DNA of 64,000 bases from Tolypothrix sp. PCC 7910 (GTDB taxonomy: Bacteria; Cyanobacteriota; Cyanobacteriia; Cyanobacteriales; Nostocaceae), in NCBI RefSeq assembly GCF_011769525.1, contig NZ_CP050440.1, positions 8,294,001 through 8,358,000 on the forward strand, given 5' to 3'. A program made the translations under genes and the position numbers. The notes beneath the pieces are model-generated. The model did not search any database, had not been told where the DNA came from, and was given only the letters and a program-made list of their open reading frames with translations. Positions 37,894-48,800 of the stretch are shown here, piece by piece (position 1 is the first letter of the stretch; every line of letters begins with the position of its first letter).

Positions 37894-38655
37894 ATGTTGC
37901 TCAAAATTTCTCTGGAATCTCCGCTATTTTTCTTATTAATAACTATTAGTTTTCTGTTAGTAACTTTTACTGCTTGGTTATCACCGCAACCATTGGTATT
38001 AAAATCTTTTGGTTTTGAAGATGTTGTACAGGTACTCACTTTACCGCTGTTTATTTCTCTTTTATTGGAGCGTTCTTTAGAAGTTTTTATTACTACCTGG
38101 CGCGGCCCGACTACAGAACAGTTAGAAATGAGTATTCAACAACAAAATGCCATAATTTCTGAACGGCGAAAGCTGATTCCAGAACAGCAACCAGAAAATC
38201 AGATACCACCTTTAGACCCTAATCCCATTATTGTGAATGAGTCAGGTGGAAGTACGTTAGAACAGCAACTAATTCAAAATTTTAGTCAAACTCCAGCAGA
38301 TGTACTTACTAAGTTACAACCCCATATTGATGATTTAACTGCCAGAGTTAAAGATTTAAATGAAAAAGAGCGCAAACGATTAGCTTACAAGTCGGATACC
38401 AGAATAATCGCTCTATGGACATCTTTATTATGCGGTCTATTAATCAGTGCTATCGGTATTCGCTGCATCGAACCGCTAATTATTATTGATACAACTAACC
38501 CTATTCAAATAAGTATATTTCGTTGTTTAGATGCCTTATTAACTGGTGGTTTAATTGCTGGCGGTAGTGAAGGAATACATAAGTTTATTCAGGTTTTTAC
38601 TGATTTTTTAGAAGCTACTTCTAGCCAAGTTAAAGATAAGAGATTATCGAGTTAA
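37894..38655 (+). CDS. Hypothetical membrane protein
   Basis: 253 residues. Membrane segments are predicted near residues 8-30, 46-60 and 170-190, with a fourth possible near 210-230. Between them lies a Gln/Pro-rich linker (ERRKLIPEQQPENQIPPLDP) and a helical stretch (IDDLTARVKDLNEKERKRL). The C-terminal GGLIAGGSEGIHKFIQVFTD resembles a membrane re-entrant loop. No known family recognised. Confidence 0.6.
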   Translation: MLLKISLESPLFFLLITISFLLVTFTAWLSPQPLVLKSFGFEDVVQVLTLPLFISLLLERSLEVFITTWRGPTTEQLEMSIQQQNAIISERRKLIPEQQPENQIPPLDPNPIIVNESGGSTLEQQLIQNFSQTPADVLTKLQPHIDDLTARVKDLNEKERKRLAYKSDTRIIALWTSLLCGLLISAIGIRCIEPLIIIDTTNPIQISIFRCLDALLTGGLIAGGSEGIHKFIQVFTDFLEATSSQVKDKRLSS

Positions 38656-38801
38656 AAGGCTATTTATAAGGTGCAAGGATTTCGGAAATGAAGAGATTGG
38701 GAATTAGCCGTAACGCATAAAAAGCTTTGACGGTGATGCCGTACTCTTGCTGCTAACGCATCCTACGTGAACTAATTTACTATGAAATCTGCTCAAGTAT
38801 T
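38656..38801. repeat. Degenerate CCGTAACGCA repeat element
   Basis: A TTAGCCGTAACGCAT ... TGCTAACGCATCCTACG arrangement, a diverged member of the TAACGCACC family, between convergent genes. Confidence 0.5.
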
Positions 38802-39887
38802 TTATTGAGCATTTTGGGCGAGAAATACTGTAAAGATAGTACCTCGAGGATGATTATCTTCAACAGTTATACTGCCTTGATGTGCTTCAATTGCCATTTT
38901 GCAAAAGGCTAATCCTAAACCAATTTGCGAAACATTTTGCATGAGATTACCTATCTCATATTTCTCGAAAATATTTTGTCTTAAATCTTTGGCAACTCCA
39001 GGGCCGGAATCAGCAACTTGTACTTTTATGCCACCTAATTCTAAATACTCTGCCCGCAAAAAAATTTCCGAATTGGAAGGTGAAAATTTAATGGCATTCG
39101 AGAGCAAATTATCTAGTACTCGCCGAAAGATAGAGGCATCAACTTTGATATTATCTTTAAATTTGGGTAATTCTGTAACTAGATTCAAGTTCTTTTGGGC
39201 AGTAATCGCTTCTACATCAGCGACAGCTAACAAACACAGCTCGCCTATATCTACTTCTGAATAGTTGAGAATCATTTTGCCAGATTCTAATTTGGCCATG
39301 ATTAACAAATTATCTATTAATAATTGTAATTGCTGGGAGGCGATCGCAATTTGTTCGAGTTTGCGTTGCAGTTTTTGGGGTGTTAAGCCAGGTAAGCGGA
39401 GAATATCAGTGGAGAGAAAAATACTGGATAGCGGGTTACGCATATCATGAACAATCATGTTCACCATGTCTTCTCGCAGTTTCAGCAAGGATTGCAGGTT
39501 GTCGTACTGCTGCTTAATCCGCAACATAGAATTCACTCTAGCGCGTAACTCCACACCGTTAACTGGTTTACTAATGAAGTCATCTGCACCAGTTGCTAAA
39601 CAACGTGCTAAATCTTCTTTATCGGTTAATGCTGTCACCATAATAATGGGCACAGCTTGCCATTGCGGATCGGCTTTGATGTGACGACAGACTGCCATGC
39701 CATCCATTTCTGGCATCATCACATCTAGTAAGATGACATCGGGATAAAAACTCTCCAGCCGTTCTAAGGCTTGTTTTCCGCTAGGCGCGTAATATAGTTG
39801 GTAATTTTCACCGTCTAGCAGTGTTTCAACAACATCAAAGTTATCGGGTTCATCATCAATTACCAAAATAGAAGCTTTAGTATCCAT
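38802..39887 (-). CDS. Response regulator-histidine kinase hybrid
   Basis: About 361 residues. The receiver domain is first (ILVIDDEPD, Asp in VILLDVMMPEMDG, Lys in DDFISKPVN), then HisKA with MIVHDMRNPLSSIF (His) and an ATPase domain with N box LLSNAIKFSP, DSGPGVA and GLGLAFC. Cytoplasmic, no membrane segment. It is only a few bases downstream of the giant PAS kinase gene on the same strand, so it is probably cotranscribed and may act in the same pathway. Confidence 0.92.
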   Translation of the reverse strand: MDTKASILVIDDEPDNFDVVETLLDGENYQLYYAPSGKQALERLESFYPDVILLDVMMPEMDGMAVCRHIKADPQWQAVPIIMVTALTDKEDLARCLATGADDFISKPVNGVELRARVNSMLRIKQQYDNLQSLLKLREDMVNMIVHDMRNPLSSIFLSTDILRLPGLTPQKLQRKLEQIAIASQQLQLLIDNLLIMAKLESGKMILNYSEVDIGELCLLAVADVEAITAQKNLNLVTELPKFKDNIKVDASIFRRVLDNLLSNAIKFSPSNSEIFLRAEYLELGGIKVQVADSGPGVAKDLRQNIFEKYEIGNLMQNVSQIGLGLAFCKMAIEAHQGSITVEDNHPRGTIFTVFLAQNAQ

Positions 39888-39899
39888 CGGCAATTTCCG

Positions 39900-42800
39900 T
39901 TACTTTCCTAAAAGTTGTTGAATTGTGACTGCTAGCTGTTTGAGCTTAATAGGTTTACTTAAATATTCGTTCGCTCCTGCATCTAAACAATTTTCGCGAT
40001 CGCCTGGCATGGCAAGAGCTGTTAATGCAATAATCGGCACATGGTCAAATTGCCGTTCTTGACGGAGGTGACGCATTGCTTCTAGTCCGTCCATGACTGG
40101 CATCTGAACATCCATTATTATTAAATCAGGTTGTTGAGATTTGGCAAACTCAAGGGCTTCCTGACCATTTTTTGCCAAAATTAGGCGATACCCCCGACTC
40201 TCCAAATAACCAGACATTGTATCAATGTTTGCCTGATTGTCATCTGCCAGGAGAATGAGAGGCGAGTTAACAGCTGGCTGTGGAACAACAATCAAGGCTT
40301 TGGAATCATGACGGGGATTATATTGCAGTTTCTCTAGGGTTGCTTGAAACTGCTGGCGAGTAATTGGCTTAACTATATATTCTGCAGCTCCTTGAGCCAA
40401 TCCTTTGGTGCGCTCGTCTACTACAGAAATAATGATGACTGGAATTTCTTTAGTTTGTGGGTTGTTTTGCAGTTGATTGAGCACATCCCAACCAGAAAGG
40501 TTTGGTAATTGCAAATCTAAAAGGATGAAAGCAGGCTGAACGCGTAGCACTTCTTCTACAGATCCTTCACCTCGCGGATAGACAACAGGTTGCATTCCCA
40601 TTTCTGTGAGATAGCGAGTAATTTGCTCAGCCGCAGGAATGGAGTCTTCAATAATTAAGACTTGAGCATTATCCGCAGGTAGGCGATGGCTGGGTAATGG
40701 AGCCGTTACTTGCATTGGGGACAAACGATCGCTGGTTTGGTAGGGAATCCGAACAATAAAACAACTACCTTCACCAACTGTACTGCTCACTGAGACAGTT
40801 CCGCCGTGCAAGGTAGCAATCCGCTGTACAAGTGCCAATCCTAAACCCGTGCCATTGTACTGGCGGTTAAGGCTGCTGTCAAGCTGCATAAAAGGCTGAA
40901 ATAACTTACTGATATCTTCTGTGCGAATGCCGATACCAGTGTCAATGACGGAGAAGCAAATGTGGGGGGGTGGGGGTGATGAGGGTGATGAGGAAGAATT
41001 AGCTTCCTCTGCTTCCTCTACTTCCTCTGCTCCTCTAATCCTCTGCTCCCCTGCTTCTTCCAGGGAGACTTCTAGCCTGATGGAACCGCCTTCGGGTGTA
41101 AATTTGATGGCGTTGCTGAGGAGGTTGATTAGGACTTGGCGCAAGCGGCGATCGTCTACATAAATATTGCCTAGATTTTCGGCAATGCGAGTGCTGAGTC
41201 CGATATTTTTCTTTAAAGCCATCTGTTTGATGAAGCTGATACTGGCATCACAGAGAGTTCTCACAGGAACGTCGCTCAGTTGCAGTTCTAGTTTGCCAGA
41301 TTCGATTTTGGATAAATCTAAAATGTCATTAATCAGTTCCAGTAAATGTTTGCCGCTGCGCTCAATGGTAGAGATGGCTTTGATTTGTCGCTCATTGACT
41401 TCGCCAAACACGGCTTCTTGCAACCCTTCCGACATTCCTAAAATGGCGTTGAGTGGGGTTCGCAGTTCATGGCTCATATTTGCCAAAAATTCGTCTTTCA
41501 GGCGGGTAGCGCGAGCTAATTCAACGTTAGCGTGTGCTAGCTGGTGATTAGTATGCTGCAGTTGTTCTTCGGCTTGTTTGCGCTCAGTAATATCTTCATA
41601 AGAACCTAAAATACCAATGACTTCACCTGCGCTATTAGTTAAGGGTACTTTACTAGTTCGCAACCATACTTGGTCACCATTGAGATTGATGGTTGGCTCT
41701 TCATAACCTAGTTTGGCAATTTTAGTGTTGATGACAAACGCATCATCTGCACGGTAGAGGTGTGCCCATTCTGCCCAAGGTAATTCTAAGTCTGTCTTGC
41801 CAATAATTTCATCGGGAGTGAGTTGATAATCGTTGGCAAAGCTGGGGTTGCAGCCAATATAACGAGACTCGCAATCTTTCCAAAATACTCTTTGGGGAAT
41901 CGTATCTAGTACTAAGCGCAGCATGGTGCGCGATTCTTGCAATTCCAGTTCCGCTTGTTTGCGTTCACGAAGTGCAGCTTGCTGTTCGCGGATATCAAAC
42001 ATGGTAGCTCGGTTATATATATAATTTCCGCCTGGATCTTTGACCGCAGTCGCACTAATTAGTACTGGCAAAATTGTGCCATCTTTACAAACTATTTCAT
42101 ACTCTAAATCTTTAATTACCCCTTGTTCTAGGAAACGAGGATAGTTCTTGAAGAAAGCCTCGCGACTGCTTTCAGTAAAGAAATTCAGCAGGGGTTTGCC
42201 AATCATTTCTTCCCGGGTATAGCCTAACCATTGCAGTTCAGTTTGGTTTACCTTGATAAATTTGCCTTCACTGTCGAGAGAATGGTAGCCACAGGGAGCA
42301 TTATCGTATAAATCCTCGACTTCTCGGGCATATTTCATCATTGCCTGTTCTGCTTGTTTGCGATCGCGGATATCAAAGATGCTGGAACGGCTAGCGATAA
42401 AAATACCGTCCTCTCCTTTGACAGCAGTTGCATTCAGCAGCACTGGTAAAATTGTGCCATCTTTGCAAATCATGTCAAATTCTAAGTCTTTCACCCAGCC
42501 GCGTTCTTTAAATTGCGGATAGTTGGCTAAAAATACTGGGCGGCTGGCTTCTGTAATATAGTCAAGAAAAGGTTGCCCAATGATTTCTTCATAGCTGTAG
42601 CCTAACCATTGCAGCTCTGTATCGTTGACGTTGACAAATCGACCGTCAGCATCAAGAGAATGGTAACCGCAGGGAGCATTGTTGTATAAATCTGCCAACT
42701 CGCGGGTATATGTTGCCAGGATTTCTTCGGTTTGTTTGCGATCGCTAATATCTGTGATGCGGACTAAATTTAACCTCCGCCCAGCTACGGTAATCGGTTT

Positions 42801-45800
42801 GGAAGCGATGTTTCCCCAGAAGGAATTGCCTTGATAATTCACATATTCAAGTTCTCGGCTCCAGAAGCCTTTTGACTCCATCTCCGCTTCAATAGCAGCT
42901 AGTTCGGCTTCCGAGAATGGCTGGTGCTGAAGTGTATTTCCAGAAATACCAATCAAATCAGCTTTATGATTAGCTGCAAACAGTTCTACAGCCCGGCGAT
43001 TACAATCAATAGTGAGCAGAGTTTGCGGATCTACTAGAAAGATGGCATCAGTAGATTCGTTATAAATTACTTCCCGTAAGTCTCGGTTACGAATAAGTTC
43101 CAGTTCTGCTAATTTACGTTCTGTAATGTCGTAGTTGACACCCACCATCCGCAATGCCTCGCCCTGCTGATTTTTTTTGATCAGAGCATAGGCTTTAATA
43201 TAGCGAATACTACCATCGGGATGAATCACACGAAATTCTGTATTGTATTCCGTCTCACCCTGTCGTGCTCGTTGGCTCAGTGCGTCAGCTGCGGCGCGAT
43301 CATCTGGATGAATGCGTTGAATCCAAGTTTCATATACTCCATCAAATTCAGAAGGCTGCACCCCGTAAAGTTCATGCATCCGCTCATCCCAAAACAGCAC
43401 ATCATTGGCGATATCCCATTCCCAAATGCCGAATCCTCCCGATTGGACTGCTAAGGCCAGCCTATCGGAGAGTTTACGCAGTTTAAATTCACTTTGCTTG
43501 CGTTCAGTAATATCTGTGAGTGTGCCAACATAGCCCACAACACTACCATCGGGGTTGATTTCGGGTAGTGCATAACCGGAAAACCAGTTGATGTTACCAT
43601 CTGGGCGAATATACCTGCCTTCCCTTTGGAAAAGCATTCTTGGCTGAGATAATTGCGTCCATTGAGACCAATCCATCAACAGTTGATCGCGATCTTCCGG
43701 GTGCAAGACATCTAAGTATCCCATTCCCAATGCTGCTTGTGTTGACTGTCCCGTCATATCGCACCAGCGCTCGTTGACGTAGATACAATTACCTTGTGCA
43801 TCAAACCGAATAATCCCTACCGGCACGGCTTCTGCTAAGGTGGCATAGCGGCGTTCACTTTCTTTGAGGGCAATTTCTGCTTCTTTGCGATCTGTAACAT
43901 CGACGATGGTACCGATGTAACCAATAATTCTGTTTTCTTGGTTAGTTTCTGGTAAGACATAGGAGTCAAACCAGGTGATCTTACCATCAGGCCAAATATG
44001 CCTACCTTGATTTTTGAAGATTTTTCCTGGTTTATATGTTTGCGCCCATTCTGCCCATTCCTTGCCTATGCGATCGCGGTCTTCTGGGTGGATAGCTTCT
44101 AACCACTGTCGCCCCATTGCCGCTTCCGTTGGTCTGCCTGTGATCTGGCTCCAGCGATTGTTGACATAGACGCAGTTAATATCACTATCAAAGCGGAAAA
44201 TTGCCACCGGAACTGTGTGTGCTAAGTTGGCGTAGCGGCGTTCGCTTTCTTGCAGGGCAATTTCTGCTTCTTTACGTGCAGTGATATCGGTTAATGTCCC
44301 CACATAGCCAATGATTTTACCTTCTGTGTCAGTTTCGCTGACGACTTGGACGTAAAACCAACAAATGCTGCCATCTGGACGCAGATGTCTGCCTTCATCA
44401 CACTTGATGTTTTCTGATGTAGAGGATGGCGAAAAGCCAATAAAGCGATCGCGGTCTTCTGGATGCACTGCATTTAACCATTTGTAACCCATTGCTTCTT
44501 CAGCGGGTCTGCCTGTCATTTCACACCAGCGCTCGTTAACATACATACACTGACCAGCCGCATCTAGCCGGAAGATGGCTACTGGCGAAGCTTCTGCCAA
44601 ACTTGCATAGCGGCGTTCGCTTTCCCACAGGGCTGCTTCTATTTGTTTGCGACTGGTAATATCCGTAAGTGTGCCGATGTACCCAATAAAGTTGCCATCG
44701 GGATTAGTTTCGGGTACTAACTGGGCGTAAACCCAGGTAATGCTGCCATCTGGAAGTAAATGCCTGCTTTCGTTGCGAATCAATCTTGGGGTTTTCGATA
44801 GTGATTGAGACCTTTGCTTTAGCATATATTCGCGGTCTTCTGGATGCACTGCTTCTAACCATCCCATCCCCAACGCTGACTCAGTAGGTCTACCAGTCAT
44901 CTCACTCCAGCGTTCATTGATATAAACGCAATTCCCTTCTGCATCAATGCGGAAAATTGCCACTGGTGAAGCTTCTGCTAAGGTTGCATAGCGGCGTTCG
45001 CTCTCACGTAGAGCGGCTTCTATTTGTTTACGCTCTGTAATGTCATAGTTAATACCTACTGCCCGTTGTACTTCACCCTGCTGATTACGTTGCAAACTAG
45101 CCGCAGCTTTGATATGGCGGATGCTGCCATCGGCATGAATGATGCGAAATTCTGTATCAAATTCTTTCTCACCGCGCACTGCAGCTTGAAAAGCAGCGTC
45201 GGCTGAGGCGCGATCATCTGGATGTAAGATATTTAACCATTCTTGGTAGAGTGCCCAGCTTTCAGACCCTGGCACAATGCCATACAGTTCATACATTCGG
45301 TCATCCCAGTGGGCTTCGTGGATGATATCCCAATCCCAAGTACCGATCGCACCTGCTTTCAGTGCCAAAGATAAGCGATCGCTAAGGCTTTGCAGTTTTT
45401 CTTCAGCCAGTTTGTGATCGGTAATATCCTGAACTGTACCAATAAACTGTTTTGGCTTGCCATTAACATCCAAGATGACTTCGCCTCGTGCTAGTGCATA
45501 GCGCAAACTGCCATTGGAGTGATAAAAGCGATATTCTATCTGGTAAGATTTACCATTTTGACTGGCTTGCTCTACTACATGATCATGGCGATCGCGATCG
45601 TCTGGATGAATTAACTGGCGTAATTCTTCATAGGTTGGCATACCAGACCGAGGATCGCGTCCATAAATCTCAAAGCTTTCTGCTGACCAATAGATTTGTT
45701 GCGTTTGGAAGTCAAATTCCCAACTACCTAGATGGGCAATTTGCTGGGCGCTAGCAAGATGAGCAGCATTTTTCCTCAGCTCTGCTTCCATCTGTTTTTG

Positions 45801-48800
45801 TTGGGTAATATCTTTAGCAATACCCAGAAATCCCCAAATTTCTCCATCTGGTTTACGCAGACAGGTAGCTGACAACAAAACCGGAAAGCGATCGCCATTT
45901 TTATGAATGTATGTCCATTCGTCTTCGTAAGTGCCATCTTGGTTTTTGATGCTAAAAAATTCTATAGGCGACGCTACTGGTCTACCTAACTCTCTTGAGA
46001 GAATTTCTGAGCGTTCCTGAATTTCTACCAAATCATGAAACAGTTCTGGAGTGTTATTAATCGCTTCTTCTGCTGTATAGCCCAACATCTTTTGGGCACC
46101 ACTATTAAAGGTTTGAATCAAGCCCTGAGAATTGACGGAAATAATCGCATAATCGGAGCCATCCAAAATTGCCTGTTGCAGACTGCTTAAGGCTAATAAC
46201 TCGGCTTCTGCCTGTTTGCGTTCTGTGATATCTAGGATTGCACCTACAATACTAATTGGCTGGTTGTCAGTATCATAAATTACTTCTACTCGCATTAAAA
46301 CATAAGTAATGGTGCTATCTGGACGCAGCAACCGATACTCTAATTCTTGGTAACTCTCTGCCAGTAACTCATGATATTTTTTTGTAAAATATTCTCTATC
46401 CTCAGGATGAATATACTGAAGATTCTCTTCTAGACTGCTTGGTGGCTGTTCATCAGGATTACGCCCGTAAATTTCATAGGTTTCCCGTGACCACCATCCT
46501 TCCATAGTTTGCAGATTAAACTCCCAACTGCCCAAACGCGCAACTCGCTGTGCAGCACTGAGATGAGCTTGGCTTTTGCGGAGTTCTTCTTCTGCCAATT
46601 TTCGCTCGGTAATATCTTTTGTGGCACCACTCATACGAATGACATTACCCGATTCATCCCACAAAGCCTGACCCCGGTTTAATACCCAAATGTAAGAGCC
46701 ATTTTTGTGCTTTACTCGGTATTCTTCGACAAAAAATGGCGTTTTTTGGGCAAAATGGTCATCTAATGATTTTCTAAAACGTTCATAATCATCAGGATGA
46801 ATTATGTTCCACCATGCTTCAATATTGGAATCCATTTCATCTTCAGCATAGCCTCGCATTTCTTTCCAGCGAGTTGAGAAGAACACCTCATTAGTTTTGA
46901 GGTTCCAGTCCCAAATGCCATCATTGCTACCTTTAAGTGCCAATTGCCAGCGTTCTTCGCTTTCTTTTAAAGCGGCGGTGCGCTGTTCTACCCTGCCTTC
47001 TAGTTCTTGATTAAGTTGTTGTAATGCTTGTTCTGCCAGAATGCGATCGCTAATGTCAATGCAGGAACCCATATAACCTAAAAATTCACCTTCATCGGTA
47101 AATCGGGGGACTCCTTTATCCAAAATCCAACGATATTCACCATCAAAGCGTTGCAGGCGATATTCCATTTGGAAACTTTGGCGGCTATCAAACGCTTTCA
47201 CATAAGTATTTAGGCAATTTTGATAGTCATCTGGATGTACTTTTTCTAGCCAACCATTACCAAGTTCTTGTTCTAACGTTCTGCCAGTAAATTCCAACCA
47301 GCTGCGATTAAAATAATGGCATAATTTGTCAGTTCCTGATATCCACATCAGCACAGGGCTACTATCTGCTATTTGGCGGAATCGTTCTTCACTTTCCTTG
47401 AGAATAGCTTCCGCTTGTTTGCGCTCAGTAATGTCTAAATCAATACCCACCATCCGGGTAGGATTACCTTGCTCGTCATAAAAGACTTTTCCGTTACCCA
47501 ATGCCCAGCGTGGTGTGCCATCAGCTTTAATAAAGCGGAATTCGATGTGATATTCCTGTTTTTGATAGACAGCTGCATTAATTGCTTGTAAAACCGATTC
47601 ACGATCCTCTGGGTGCATCATGGACACCACAGTTTCATAATTACCGTTGAAAGTTCCGGGAACCATGCCAAATATTCGTTGCAGGTTAGGAGACCAGTAA
47701 ACTTTTCCTGTGGTAATATTCCAGTCCCAGTTACCCATATCAGCAGCTTCTAGAGCCATATTCAAATGCTCCTGATTCTGCCGTAGTTCCGCTTCCATTT
47801 GCTTGCGGTGGGAGATATCTTCAATTACAGAAATAAAATATTTTGGTGCGCCAAGGCGATCGCGTAGTAAAGAACAGGTCAAATTCGCCCAGACAATCGA
47901 TCCGTCCTGGCGAATATACCGCTTTTCTAGAGAAAAAGTCTGCATTTCGCCTGTGAGTAGCTTTTGACTCTGCTGTAGACCACCTGCCAGATCGTCTGGA
48001 TAAGTCATCTCCTGAAAGGTTAATTTCTGAAGTTCAGCCGGAGTGTAGCCCAGAATTTCACAGAACTTTTGGTTAAAGCGGATGAATTGACCACTCAGCG
48101 ATACATGGCTGATTCCTACTGCTGCTTGCTCAAAGGTACTGCGGAAGCGTTCTTCACTTTCGCGGAGTTTTTCTTCGGCTTGTTTGCGATCGCTGATATC
48201 CATTAACACGCCCAACATCACCAGTGGAAGTCCCTTATGGTCGTAAACTGCCCTTCCGGTTGAAGATATCCAGTGAATGCTGTTATCTGGCCAGACTACT
48301 CGATATTCCACAACATAATCTGTTTTGTTGGCGATCGCTTGCTTGAGTTGCCCTTGTACCCATTCTTGATCCTCAGGATGAATCTTGCTCAACCACTCTT
48401 CATTAGTAACGTTGATGCTATTTCTCTCATAGCCAAAATAGCAAATGGCATTGTCGCTAGCTAAGATTTCATTGGTAATAAAATTTCGCTCCCAATAGCC
48501 AATATGAGCAAAATCTAGGGTAAGCTTCAGCTTTTCTTCGCTAGCTTGCAGCGCTGCTTCTACCCATTTGCGTTCTGTCAGTTCTGTTTGCAACTGCTGA
48601 TAGGCATTCGCCTGCTGAATTGCCAGCGATAATTGCACCCCTAGCTGATCCAGCAACTCTATTTCCATTGCTTCCCAATTGCGCGTTCTGGAACATTGGT
48701 GAGCAATTAATAATCCCCATAAACTATCTTTAACCAAAATAGGTACTACTAAATTGGCTTTAACTTCAAATTGTTCTAATAGCTGCAAATGGCAATCTGT

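Noticed and set aside
40921-41547. Plus-strand frames inside the giant kinase gene
   Set aside because: Antisense shadows of a clearly conserved minus-strand gene.
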